DNA of 64,000 nt from Arthrobacter sp. 35W. Its GTDB lineage: Bacteria; Actinomycetota; Actinomycetes; Actinomycetales; Micrococcaceae. The notes under the pieces were generated by a model. The model had not been told where the DNA came from and searched no databases. It saw only the letters and a list, made by a program, of their open reading frames with translations. The stretch spans positions 372,001 to 436,000 of the forward strand of contig NZ_KI519454.1 of assembly GCF_000482545.1 (NCBI RefSeq), in the 5' to 3' direction. Positions 8,790 through 17,820 of this stretch are shown piece by piece (the stretch's first letter is position 1; each line of letters opens with the position of its first letter). The position numbers were made by a program, and so were the translations under genes.

Positions 8790-9761
8790 ATGTCGATGAC
8801 ACCGGAGCAGGCCGCATGGTTTGCTGGAACCTTTGAAAAACTGGTGGCCAACGTGGGCCAGGCCGTGCTGGGCAAGTCCCACGTGATCCGCCTGACCCTG
8901 ACGGCCATGCTGGCCGAGGGCCACGTGCTCTTTGAGGACGCCCCCGGCACCGGCAAGACCATGCTGGCCCGCGCACTCTCCGCGACCGTGCAGGGCACCA
9001 ACTCGCGCATCCAGTTCACCCCGGATCTGCTGCCCTCCGACGTCACGGGCGTGACCATCTACGACCAGAAGACGCAGAAGTTCGAGTTCCACAAGGGACC
9101 CATCTTCGCCACCATCGTCCTGGCCGATGAGATCAACCGTGCCTCGCCCAAGACCCAGTCGGCACTGCTGGAGGTCATGGAGGAATCCCGCGTCACGGTG
9201 GATGGCACCACCTACGAGGCCGGCCGCCCCTTCATGGTGCTGGCCACCCAGAACCCCATCGAGCAGGCCGGCACCTACCGGCTGCCCGAGGCCCAGCTGG
9301 ACCGCTTCCTGATCAAGACCTCCATCGGCTACCCGGACCACGCCTCCACGGTGCAGCTGCTCTCCGGCGCCACCCAGCGCGACCGCACCAGCACGCTGAC
9401 CCCCATCATCACCACCTCTGCCGTGGCCGAGATGGCTGATCTGGCGGCCACTACGCACACCGATCCGGCGGTGCTGGAGTACATCTCCCGGCTGTGCGAG
9501 GAGACCCGCAACGCGCCGGAGACCCGCCTGGGCGTCTCGGTCCGCGGCGCCATCGCCATGGTCCGTGCCGCCAAGGTGTGGGCAGCCTCCCAGGGCCGCA
9601 ACTACGTGCTGCCGGACGACATCAAGGAATTGGCCCCCGTGGTCTGGACCCACCGTCTGGTGATGGACCCGGAGGCCGAGTTCGCCGGCTCCACCCCCGA
9701 CGTCGTGCTGCGCCGCGTGCTCTCCGACGTCGCGGCTCCGCAGCAGCGCGCCACCGCCTAA
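8790..9761 (+). CDS. MoxR-family AAA+ ATPase
   Basis: 323 aa, the normal MoxR length. Walker A is APGTGKTML (about residues 51-59), Walker B LADEINRA (about 110-117), followed by the typical SPKTQSALLEVMEE stretch and the sensor segment MVLATQNPIEQAGTYRLPEAQLDRF. GAAAGG at 8776-8781 supports ATG 8790. MoxR proteins act as chaperone-like ATPases that help assemble or mature partner complexes, and they typically sit next to DUF58 and transglutaminase-fold membrane proteins, exactly as here. It is 61 nt downstream of the giant surface protein and is probably co-transcribed with it. Likely role: assembly of the membrane complex encoded downstream. Confidence 0.93.
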   Translation: MSMTPEQAAWFAGTFEKLVANVGQAVLGKSHVIRLTLTAMLAEGHVLFEDAPGTGKTMLARALSATVQGTNSRIQFTPDLLPSDVTGVTIYDQKTQKFEFHKGPIFATIVLADEINRASPKTQSALLEVMEESRVTVDGTTYEAGRPFMVLATQNPIEQAGTYRLPEAQLDRFLIKTSIGYPDHASTVQLLSGATQRDRTSTLTPIITTSAVAEMADLAATTHTDPAVLEYISRLCEETRNAPETRLGVSVRGAIAMVRAAKVWAASQGRNYVLPDDIKELAPVVWTHRLVMDPEAEFAGSTPDVVLRRVLSDVAAPQQRATA

Positions 9762-9830
9762 CCAGCCCTGAAGCGCAGCTGTCCAGCAAGATACAGCAGC
9801 CTCCAACCCTTTCTCCACGAAGGTAGTCCC

Positions 9831-11162
9831 ATGAGCATCACCACCATTGCCCGGCGTGCCGGCGCGGCCCTGCGGCGGCCGTTCCACCACGATGGCGCCC
9901 CCACGCGGCTCCATCCGGCGTCCCTGCTGGGCGACGGCGCACGGCTGGCCGAAGAGTACCTCGGCCCGCTCTGGGCCAAGGTCCGCTTCTGGCTGGGCCG
10001 CTACGTGGTGCCGGTGCTGCGCACTGTCAGCACGCTGGGCTGGGTGGTGCTGGCCACCGCCGTCGTGCTCTGGACCGTGGGCTCGATGTACGGCTGGCAG
10101 GAGGCCAAGGTTGCCGCGCTGGTGGCCGCCCTGCTGCTGGTGATCGGCACCGGGTTCATTCTGGGGCGTTCCAGCTACGGCATCACGCTGGATCTGGCCC
10201 GCACCCGCGTGGCCGTGGGGGACCACGCCGTGGGCAGCATCGAGGTGCAGAACACCGCGGCCCGGACCATGCTGCCGGCCGCGCTGGAGCTGCCGGTGGG
10301 CGCCGCCACGGCCCTGTTCCACCTGCCGCGGATGAAGCCCGGCGAGGTGCACGAGGACCTCTTCACCATCCCCACCACCCGGCGCGCCGTCATCACCGTG
10401 GGACCGGTGCGGTCGGTGCGGGCCGATCCGCTGCACCTGCTGCGCCGCCAGGTGCTGTGGACCGATCCGACGGACCTCTTTGTCCACCCGAAGACGACGG
10501 CGTTGGATGGCTCCGCCGCCGGCTTCCTGAAGGACCTCGAGGGGCTCCCGACGGTTGAACTGTCCAGCGCGGACGTCTCCTTCCACGCGCTGCGCGACTA
10601 TGTACCGGGCGATGACCGCCGGCACATCCACTGGAAGACGACGGCGCGCACGGGCAAGCTGATGGTCCGCCAGTTCGAGGAGACCCGCAGGGCCCACCTG
10701 GCCGTGGCCCTGAGCGTGAACCCCGACGAATACGAGCGCGAGGAGGACCTCGAACTCGCCATCTCCGCCGCGGCCTCCATCGGCCGCCAGGCCATCCGGG
10801 AGGCGCGCGAACTCAGCGTGCTGACCCAGCGCGGACCCGTCCGCAGCGAGACCGGCCGAAACCTGCTGGACGACATGACCCGCCTGCAGGCCACGGCCCG
10901 GCGAGGGTCCTCTGTGGATCTGGCCCGCAGCATGGGCGATGCCGTGCCGAACGCCTCGGTGGTGTTCTTCATTGTCGGCTCCCTGGTGACACCGGCCCAG
11001 CTGCGCACTGCAGCGGCCCAGGTGCCGCCGGGCGTGCGCGCCTTCGCCATCCGCGCCATCACCGGCGCGCAGTCCTCGCGCGCCAACATTGCCGATTTGA
11101 CCGTCCTGACCCTCGGCGAGATCACCGAGCTGGCGGCTGTACTCAGGAAGGCCGCCGTATGA
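9831..11162 (+). CDS. DUF58 domain membrane protein
   Basis: 443 aa. Two transmembrane segments lie near residues 60-110 (LGWVVLATAVVLWTVG; VAALVAALLLVIGTGFILG), followed by an immunoglobulin-like stretch and the DUF58 signature PGDDRRHIHWKTTARTGKL with its vWA-like continuation. DUF58 proteins are standard partners of MoxR ATPases. The gene starts 69 nt after moxR with GAAGG upstream, and its stop overlaps the next start (ATGA at 11159-11162), so translation is probably coupled. No enzymatic activity is known for the family. Confidence 0.9.
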   Translation: MSITTIARRAGAALRRPFHHDGAPTRLHPASLLGDGARLAEEYLGPLWAKVRFWLGRYVVPVLRTVSTLGWVVLATAVVLWTVGSMYGWQEAKVAALVAALLLVIGTGFILGRSSYGITLDLARTRVAVGDHAVGSIEVQNTAARTMLPAALELPVGAATALFHLPRMKPGEVHEDLFTIPTTRRAVITVGPVRSVRADPLHLLRRQVLWTDPTDLFVHPKTTALDGSAAGFLKDLEGLPTVELSSADVSFHALRDYVPGDDRRHIHWKTTARTGKLMVRQFEETRRAHLAVALSVNPDEYEREEDLELAISAAASIGRQAIREARELSVLTQRGPVRSETGRNLLDDMTRLQATARRGSSVDLARSMGDAVPNASVVFFIVGSLVTPAQLRTAAAQVPPGVRAFAIRAITGAQSSRANIADLTVLTLGEITELAAVLRKAAV

Positions 11163-13519
11163 GCGCCCGCACCTCCTCCCGCCGCGCCGCCGGCCCCGCT
11201 GCTGCCGCCCACCGGACTCCCTGGCACTTCTGGCTGGATGCCGGGGTGCTGGCCGCCCTGCTGGCCATCGGCGTCCTCGGCTTCGGCCCCAGCTTTGGCT
11301 CGGACCCGCGGTACCTGGTGGCGGGGCTGGGCGGCATTGTGCTGGGCCTGGCCGTGGCCGCCGCCGCGGCGCGCTGGCGCCTGGGCCTGCTGACCACCGT
11401 GGCGCTGGGCTTCCTGGCCTATCTGCTGCTGGGCAGCCCGCTGGCTGCGCCCAAGGAGTCCCTGCTGGGCATCCTTCCGAGCCTCGATTCGCTGCGTGGC
11501 CTGCTGCTGGGCGTCGTCTTCTCCTGGAAGCAGCTGCTGACCCTGGCACCGCCGGTGGGCGTGTCCGTGGACGTGCTGGTGGTTCCCTACCTTTCCGCCC
11601 TGGTCACCGGCGTTGTCGCCGGGACGCTGGCCTGGCGCGTGCGCTCGCCCTACTGGACGCTGCTGCCGGTGCTGGCGCTCTTTGCCACGGGCATCGCCTT
11701 CGGCACCACCGACGCCTACCTGCCCGTGCTGCGCGGCGTGCTGCTGGCCGTGGGCGCCATCGCCTGGCTGGCCTTCCGCCACGAAACGGTCCGCCGGGCC
11801 GGCACCGCCATGGTGTCCACGGGTGCCTCGGCCGCGGATTCCACCGCTTCCCGCACCGGGACCTGGCGCAGGCTGGGACTGGGCGCCGGCGTCGTCGTCG
11901 TGGCCGGAACCCTGGCCTTCACCGCGGCCCCGGCGCTGACCGCCAGCCCGGACCGCTCGGTGCTGCGCGATGTGGTGGTGCCCCCGCCCAATCTGCACGA
12001 CCTCCCCTCGCCGCTGACCACCTTCCGGGCGTATGTGAAGGACAAGAAGGACGACGTCCTCTTCACCGTGGACGGGCTGCCCAAGGGCGGCCGGGTGCGG
12101 ATCGCCGCGCTGGACGACTACGACGGCGTGGTGTTCAATGTGGACGCTAACTCCTCCGCCTCCTTTGCCCCGGTGGGCGACCCCAAGGCACTGGCCCAGG
12201 GCACCGGGGATGCCGCCATGCTGGGCTTTGAGGTCAAGGACTACCGCGGCGTTTGGATCCCCGGCGCCCGCGTGGCCCAGAGCCTGTCGTACACCGCCGC
12301 CGACGGCGCCTCCCACACCCTGTACCTGAACAAGGATTCGGACACCGCACTGAGCCTGGACGGCGTGCAGGGCGGCGACAAGTACAGCCTGGAGGTCGCC
12401 TTCCCGCAGGTTGACGGCACCAAGCTGGCGGCCGCCGACTTCGCCCAGATTGCCCTGCCCAAGCTGGACAATGTGCCCCAGGTGGTGGACACCAAGGCCA
12501 ACGACATCGTGGGGGCGGCCGACACCCCGCTGAAAAAGGTCCAAGCCCTGGAGAGCACCCTGCAGCGCGAGGGCAAGTTCTCCAACGGGCTGGAGGGCCA
12601 GACGCCGAGCACCTCGGGCCACGGCGCCGCCCGCATCACCAAGCTGCTCTCCGGCAAGGAGATGGTGGGCGATGACGAGCAGTACGCCGTCGCCATGGCC
12701 CTGATGGCCCGCCACCTGGGCATTCCGGCCCGCGTGGTGATGGGCTTCTACCTGGACGAAAAGGATGCCAACAACGGCGCCTCCTCGGTGCAGATCAAGG
12801 GCTCCAATGTCCACGCCTGGGTGGAGGTCGACTTCGCGGGACTGGGCTGGGTGCCGTTCAACCCGACGCCGGACAAGGACCACATCCCCAATCCGCCGGA
12901 TCCGCAGAACGCCTCCCAGCCCAAGCCGCAGGTGCTGCAGCCGCCGCCCCCGCCGCAGGAGCCGGCCGATCTGCCGCCGGACAGCGCCCCGGATGCCCTG
13001 GACACCGATGGCAAAAAGCAGAATGGCTGGTCCCTCTGGGGTCCGATCCTGGCCGTGCTGGGCATCGCCGCCATTCCGCTGGCCATCGTCGCCATCCCAC
13101 TGATCGTCATCGCACTGCTGAAGACGCGGCGCCGCAAGCGCCGTGCGGGCTTCGGCGCGCCAGCCGACCGCGTGGGCGGCGGCTGGGCCGAGGTGCTCAG
13201 CGCGGCAACCGACCTTGGCGCCGGCGTCGACGCGCGGGCCACCCGGCGCGAGACGGCGGGCACCCTGGTTGACGCGTTCCCGCAGAGCGAGGGCCGCACC
13301 GTGGCCCTGGCAGCGCGCGCGGATGCCTCGATCTTTGGCCCCGGCCAGCCCTCCGAGGAGGAGGTCGCCGCCTACTGGTCCGACGTCGATGCCTCGGTGG
13401 CGGACATGACCGGTTCGGTGGGTTTCTGGAAGCGCCAGCGGGCGAGGTTCTCGCCGCGCTCGCTGTTCAGCGATGCCCGGGCCGCCCTCGAAGCACGACG
13501 ACGGGACGGCCGGTCATGA
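11159..13519 (+). CDS. TgpA-like membrane protein with degenerate transglutaminase domain
   Basis: 786 aa. About eight transmembrane helices fill the first ~265 residues, then an extracytoplasmic transglutaminase-fold domain (about residues 460-600), a Pro-rich stretch, one more helix near 635-655 and a cytoplasmic tail. The fold is recognisable (EQYAVAMALMARHLGIPARVVMGFY; NVHAWVEVDFAGLGWVPFNPTP), but the position where active enzymes have the nucleophilic Cys (GxCEyfA) is Asp (GDDEQYA), and the catalytic Asp of VPFDPTP is Asn. Only the His of HAWVEV is kept. It is therefore probably a binding or structural protein, not an active transglutaminase or protease. Overlaps its neighbours on both sides by ATGA. 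Confidence 0.88.
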   Translation: MSARTSSRRAAGPAAAAHRTPWHFWLDAGVLAALLAIGVLGFGPSFGSDPRYLVAGLGGIVLGLAVAAAAARWRLGLLTTVALGFLAYLLLGSPLAAPKESLLGILPSLDSLRGLLLGVVFSWKQLLTLAPPVGVSVDVLVVPYLSALVTGVVAGTLAWRVRSPYWTLLPVLALFATGIAFGTTDAYLPVLRGVLLAVGAIAWLAFRHETVRRAGTAMVSTGASAADSTASRTGTWRRLGLGAGVVVVAGTLAFTAAPALTASPDRSVLRDVVVPPPNLHDLPSPLTTFRAYVKDKKDDVLFTVDGLPKGGRVRIAALDDYDGVVFNVDANSSASFAPVGDPKALAQGTGDAAMLGFEVKDYRGVWIPGARVAQSLSYTAADGASHTLYLNKDSDTALSLDGVQGGDKYSLEVAFPQVDGTKLAAADFAQIALPKLDNVPQVVDTKANDIVGAADTPLKKVQALESTLQREGKFSNGLEGQTPSTSGHGAARITKLLSGKEMVGDDEQYAVAMALMARHLGIPARVVMGFYLDEKDANNGASSVQIKGSNVHAWVEVDFAGLGWVPFNPTPDKDHIPNPPDPQNASQPKPQVLQPPPPPQEPADLPPDSAPDALDTDGKKQNGWSLWGPILAVLGIAAIPLAIVAIPLIVIALLKTRRRKRRAGFGAPADRVGGGWAEVLSAATDLGAGVDARATRRETAGTLVDAFPQSEGRTVALAARADASIFGPGQPSEEEVAAYWSDVDASVADMTGSVGFWKRQRARFSPRSLFSDARAALEARRRDGRS

Positions 13520-14925
13520 GCATGCCCGTACAGCCGGCCCCGTCCGATGGCTGCCGCCAGTGCGGCGCCGCCCTCGGCCAGGGCGCTGCCTACTGCACCA
13601 AATGCGGGGCCAAGGTGCCCGGGCGCGGCGCCGTCGCCGCCCAGCCGGCGGCCGCCCAGGGCGCCCCGTCCGGCGCCGTCCCCGGCGGGGCACCGGCACA
13701 GCCGGTGGCAATTCCCGGTATTATCCCGGTGACGGCGCACGGGCAGGGACCCGTGGTGCCTCCGCGACATCTTGGAAGTGGTGGAAACATGGCCGCAAGG
13801 CTTCAACTGGTGCCCGCTGGTGCCGGCCGGCGCCTGTCGGCGTGGATCATCGATTCCATTCCGCCCGCGGTCCTGCTCGGCGTGGCCAGCTCGGTCGGAT
13901 TCATGCTGTCCATGGGCACGGCGCAGCGGGTCAACTCGCAGACCATCACCATGGACTTCACCTGGCTGGGCATTCTGGTGGGCGCGGCCTCCGTGCTGAG
14001 CCTGGCCTATTCCATCTGGCTCTGGGGCTGGCAGGCCAAATCCGGCAACACCATCGGCAACGCGCTGCTGGGCATCCGCGTCACCAACATGGCCGGCCTG
14101 CCGGCCGGGTGGCTGCCCATCTTCCTGCGCACCCTGCTGGTCTCGGTGGCCTCCATCGTGCCCACCATCGGCCCCATTCTGGTGGTCGTTTCCAACGCCT
14201 GGGATGCGGACAACAAGAGCCAGGGCTGGCACGACAAGCTGGCCCACACCCTCGTGTTCAACATCAAGGCCGGGCGCAACCCGCTGGAGACCGGCGGCAT
14301 TGCCGGCCCGGAATCCTTCGCACCCGTCCAGCTGCCGCCCGTCGCGCCTATCGCCTCGCCGATGGCCGGGCGGGCCGGAGCCCCGGCACCCGGCCCGGTG
14401 CTCCCGGCCCAGCAGGCGCCCGCCCCCACCTGGGACCCCAACCGCTACCAGCCCCCTGCCGACCCGCAGGGCGCCGTGCCCACCTGGGCTCCGCCGCTGC
14501 CCGGTGCGGCCCACCCGGACCTGGACGTCGAGGAGACCCGGTTCCGGTCTGTGTCCGACGCTCCTGCGACTGCCGCGCCGGTGCCCGCGGCCCCGGCTGC
14601 CGTGACCATTACGCTGGACGACGGCCGCGCCGTCGAACTTCGCTCCCAGGCCCTCATTGGCCGCAACCCCGCCGGATACGATGGGGAGATGATTGAGACG
14701 CTGTTGGACGTGGCGGATGCCAGCCGTTCCGTATCCAAGACACATCTGCATCTTCGCGTTGATGGGGATGGTGTGTGGGTGACGGACCGCAATTCCACCA
14801 ATGGCAGTGCCATCACCAGCCCCGACGGCCAGCGCGTGCAGCTGCGCGCCACGCTGCCGGTCAAGGCTGCGCCCGGCTCCACCGTCCACTTTGGCGACCG
14901 CAGCTTCGTTGTGGGACGCCGGTGA
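13516..14925 (+). CDS. zinc-ribbon / RDD membrane / FHA domain protein
   Basis: 469 aa. An N-terminal zinc ribbon has Cys13, Cys16, Cys27 and Cys30. An RDD domain with several helices spans about residues 102-253 (GRRLSAWIIDSIPPAVLL; KSGNTIGNALLGIRV). A Pro/Ala-rich linker leads to an FHA domain at about 361-469 (LIGRNPAGYDGE; SKTHLHLRV; DRNSTNGS). FHA domains bind phosphothreonine, so this membrane protein is a likely docking site for a substrate of the kinase encoded at 17817. ATG 13516 overlaps the preceding stop (ATGA), and its own stop overlaps GTG 14922. Confidence 0.9.
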   Translation: MSMPVQPAPSDGCRQCGAALGQGAAYCTKCGAKVPGRGAVAAQPAAAQGAPSGAVPGGAPAQPVAIPGIIPVTAHGQGPVVPPRHLGSGGNMAARLQLVPAGAGRRLSAWIIDSIPPAVLLGVASSVGFMLSMGTAQRVNSQTITMDFTWLGILVGAASVLSLAYSIWLWGWQAKSGNTIGNALLGIRVTNMAGLPAGWLPIFLRTLLVSVASIVPTIGPILVVVSNAWDADNKSQGWHDKLAHTLVFNIKAGRNPLETGGIAGPESFAPVQLPPVAPIASPMAGRAGAPAPGPVLPAQQAPAPTWDPNRYQPPADPQGAVPTWAPPLPGAAHPDLDVEETRFRSVSDAPATAAPVPAAPAAVTITLDDGRAVELRSQALIGRNPAGYDGEMIETLLDVADASRSVSKTHLHLRVDGDGVWVTDRNSTNGSAITSPDGQRVQLRATLPVKAAPGSTVHFGDRSFVVGRR

Positions 14926-15788
14926 CGGCCTCCCACCCGACGGGCATCCGGCTGGGCTGCGGCTACAACACGGACCGTGGGCTGCGCCGCGAACTGAACG
15001 AGGATTCCTTCCTGGCGTCGGACCCGGTCTTTGCCGTGGCCGACGGCATGGGCGGCCACGAGGCCGGGGAGGTGGCCAGCCGCGAGTGCATCGCCACACT
15101 GGGCCAAAGCGCCGCCCTGGCATCGGGCTCCCGCTCGGCGACGGCGTCGGACCTGCAGGAGGTCCTGCGCCAGGCCGACGCCCGGATCCGCGCCCTGACC
15201 GATTCACGCGCCGGCACCACCGTCTCGGGCGTGGTGCTGGTGGAGGAACGCGGCGTTCCCTATTGGCTGGTGTTCAATGTGGGCGATTCGCGGACCTACC
15301 GGCTCAGCCAGGGGCGCTTCGAGCAGATCAGCGTTGACCACTCCGAGGTCCAGGAACTCGTCGACGGCGGCTTCATCACCGCTGCCGAGGCGCTGGTCCA
15401 CCCGCGCCGCCACGTTGTCACGCGGGCACTGGGGGCCGGTGACAACACCGAGGCGGACTTTTGGCTGATGCCCGTCGAGGAGGGGGACCGGCTGCTGGTC
15501 TGCTCCGACGGGCTCACCGGCGAGGTGGGGGATGAGGCCATCCACCGGATGCTCAGCACCATTGCCCACCCGCAGGACGCCGTCGATGCCCTCATCCACG
15601 CCGCGCTGCGCCACGGCGGCCGTGACAACGTCACGGTGATTATCGTGGACGCCTCCGATGTGGCGGGCAGCGATTCGGTGTCGGTGGACACCGCGCAGTT
15701 TGCCGCCGACGACATCACCCTGCCCCGCGCCACCGAGAGTTCCACCGACGGCGGTTCCGCACCAACCCTTGAGGACCAAGATGTCTAG
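14922..15788 (+). CDS. PP2C-family Ser/Thr protein phosphatase
   Basis: 288 aa from GTG 14922, which forms a GTGA overlap with the upstream stop; a longer in-frame reading from 14775 would run through the FHA domain of the previous gene and is not credible. All PPM motifs are present: NEDSFLASD, VADGMGGHEAG, a GTT motif, NVGDSRTYRL, CSDGLTGEV and GGRDNVTVIIV with the metal-binding aspartates. It is cytoplasmic, with no transmembrane segment. Being in one operon with a Ser/Thr kinase and three FHA proteins, it is the obvious opposing phosphatase of that circuit. Confidence 0.92.
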   Translation: MTASHPTGIRLGCGYNTDRGLRRELNEDSFLASDPVFAVADGMGGHEAGEVASRECIATLGQSAALASGSRSATASDLQEVLRQADARIRALTDSRAGTTVSGVVLVEERGVPYWLVFNVGDSRTYRLSQGRFEQISVDHSEVQELVDGGFITAAEALVHPRRHVVTRALGAGDNTEADFWLMPVEEGDRLLVCSDGLTGEVGDEAIHRMLSTIAHPQDAVDALIHAALRHGGRDNVTVIIVDASDVAGSDSVSVDTAQFAADDITLPRATESSTDGGSAPTLEDQDV

Positions 15789-17820
15789 CACCAGCTACCG
15801 GGCCGGCTCCTGGCTGGGAATCGTCCGCAACTCAACGGCCATAGTGCTTCCCGAAACGACGGATGAGGCCACCGTGTCGAGGCTGTGGGATTTCCTGGGC
15901 ACCGAGCCGAGCATCCATGGCGTGCTCAACCAGGTGACCAGCGGATTCGGCACCGAACTGACAGGCATGCCCTCCTTCGGCATCGTGGCCCTGGCCGAGC
16001 GCCTCCACGTGGTGCTGCGCGGACCCATGTCGCTGACGGCCGTCCAGGACGGCGTGGCAACCATGGTGTCGGGCCGCGATGTCACCACCTGGAGCGAGCG
16101 GTCGCTGGCACTGCCGGACTCCCTTGAGCTGGACCTTGAGCCCTCCGCTGGGCCGTCCGCCGCGGCCCAGACCTCGGCCGGCGGCTGGCTGCCGGTGGGC
16201 CACGCCGTCCTCTGGCTGGACGGGCTGCGCCGCAGCGAGGCCGCGGATGTCACAAATAGCCAAGGCCTTGACAGTAATGTGGATCACAGCAAGGCTGTCG
16301 AAGGCAGTGCGGCAGTCGAAGGTGGCTCCGTCCAGCCGGCCGCAAACCAGGATTCGGCGGGCGGCATCAGCCCGGAGCCCGTGGACGTCCGCGTCCAGGC
16401 AGCTGGTGCCGCCGCCGTTGACTTGGCCGCCGGATCCCATCCGGCCGCCGATGAAGTTGATGCCGACAGTGTTGGTGCCAGCGGCGTGGATGCCGATTCC
16501 GCTGGTTCCGATGACGACACCGACAATGCCGCCCTGGTGGACTGGCTGCTCGGGCCGGCCCTGGAATCCGCCGAGGACGCCGCCGGCGACGCCGCCGAGG
16601 ACACCGCCGACGACGCTGCCGACGACGCTGTGGAGGTCTCCGCGGAGCCCGCCGGCGCAGCCGAAGCCGAGGCCCAGGAGCCGGCCCAGGAGCCGGCCGA
16701 GGCCGCCGATCCCGGCATGACTGCCGCCTGGCCCGGCACCGTTGAGGACCTGGGCAGCGAGGCCCCGGACGCACCTCCGGCCGCCGGCGAGCCCGATGCC
16801 GAGTCCAACAACACCACCAGCTACGACCACCTCTGGGACCACACGGTGGCCCGCTCGGTGGAGGACGCCGCCGTGCACCTCACCGATGCGGACGAGCTGC
16901 CCGCCGTTGCCCCTGCCGTGCAGGCGGCCCAGCTGGCGGACGAGCCGGCCGCTGCCCTGCCGCCGGCTGCACTGTCTGCTGCCGCACCCCCGGCACTGGC
17001 ATCGGTGGCGCTGCCCCCGGCCCCGCCGCTGCCGCCGTCGTTCCAGCCGCCCGTCCCGCCGGTGCAGCCTGCGTTCCAGCCGGCCGCCGCGGCCCCGGTG
17101 GACGAGCTGCCCTCGGGGCTGATCGATTCCGTGCCGTGGCTGCACCAGGAATCCGCCCCGGCATCCGCAGCCTCCGTTCCCGCCGCGCCGGCGTTTGTGG
17201 AGCAGGGCCGGCCCCTTGCCCAGGTGCCGCCGTCGCCGTCGTACGCCCCTGCGGCCGAGGCGGACTACGACAGCGACCACGACGGCCAGACAGTGATGCG
17301 CAGCGAACTGTCCGGCCCCGCGCCGGCCGCACAGCCCGTCCTGGATTCCCGCCCGCCCACGGGACCGGTGGTGCTCGCCAGGATGTGTCCTGCAGGGCAT
17401 GCCAACCCGCCCTCGCGCGGCGTCTGCGCGGCCTGCGGCACGCCCCTGGACGGAGAGGCCCGGCAGGTGGGCCGCCCGCGCCTGGGCCGGATGCACATTT
17501 CCACCGGCGAAGTGGTTGAACTGGACCACTCGCTGATCGTGGGCCGCCAGCCCTCGGTTTCGCGCGTCAACGGCGGGGGCATGCCGCGGCTGGTGCAGGT
17601 GCGCAGCGCCAGCGGCGACATTTCACGCTCCCACGTGGAGATCCGCCTGGAGGGCTGGGAGGTCCTCCTCGTGGACCTGAAGGCCACCAACGGCACCACG
17701 CTGGTGCGCGAGGGCCAGCCGCCGCGCCGGCTGGGGCAGGGCGAGCAGGCCATCGTGCTGGACGGCGACATTGCCGAGCTGGGCGATGGCGTCTCCCTGC
17801 TGTTCGAGGGGATCCTGTGA
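15781..17820 (+). CDS. FHA domain protein with long acidic/proline-rich linker
   Basis: 679 aa from ATG 15781, overlapping the phosphatase gene by 8 nt. Residues 1-150 form a globular domain I do not recognise (SYRAGSWLGIVRNSTAIVLPE). Residues ~160-530 are low-complexity: acidic and Ala/Asp/Glu-rich, then Pro/Ala-rich. A zinc-ribbon-like CPAGHANP...CAACG (about 535-555) precedes a C-terminal FHA domain (about 566-679: IVGRQPSVSR, SRSHVEIRL, KATNGTTLV). It is probably a cytoplasmic scaffold recruited by phosphothreonine. Its stop overlaps the kinase start (GTGA at 17817-17820). Confidence 0.82.
   Translation: MSSTSYRAGSWLGIVRNSTAIVLPETTDEATVSRLWDFLGTEPSIHGVLNQVTSGFGTELTGMPSFGIVALAERLHVVLRGPMSLTAVQDGVATMVSGRDVTTWSERSLALPDSLELDLEPSAGPSAAAQTSAGGWLPVGHAVLWLDGLRRSEAADVTNSQGLDSNVDHSKAVEGSAAVEGGSVQPAANQDSAGGISPEPVDVRVQAAGAAAVDLAAGSHPAADEVDADSVGASGVDADSAGSDDDTDNAALVDWLLGPALESAEDAAGDAAEDTADDAADDAVEVSAEPAGAAEAEAQEPAQEPAEAADPGMTAAWPGTVEDLGSEAPDAPPAAGEPDAESNNTTSYDHLWDHTVARSVEDAAVHLTDADELPAVAPAVQAAQLADEPAAALPPAALSAAAPPALASVALPPAPPLPPSFQPPVPPVQPAFQPAAAAPVDELPSGLIDSVPWLHQESAPASAASVPAAPAFVEQGRPLAQVPPSPSYAPAAEADYDSDHDGQTVMRSELSGPAPAAQPVLDSRPPTGPVVLARMCPAGHANPPSRGVCAACGTPLDGEARQVGRPRLGRMHISTGEVVELDHSLIVGRQPSVSRVNGGGMPRLVQVRSASGDISRSHVEIRLEGWEVLLVDLKATNGTTLVREGQPPRRLGQGEQAIVLDGDIAELGDGVSLLFEGIL

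Noticed and set aside
8757-11549. 930-codon minus-strand open frame
   Set aside because: Antisense to moxR and the DUF58 gene, low-complexity translation without recognisable motifs.
13473-14696. 407-codon plus-strand frame over the RDD/FHA gene
   Set aside because: The overlapping frame 13516-14925 encodes zinc ribbon, RDD and FHA domains; this one has no domain and Arg/Gly-rich composition.
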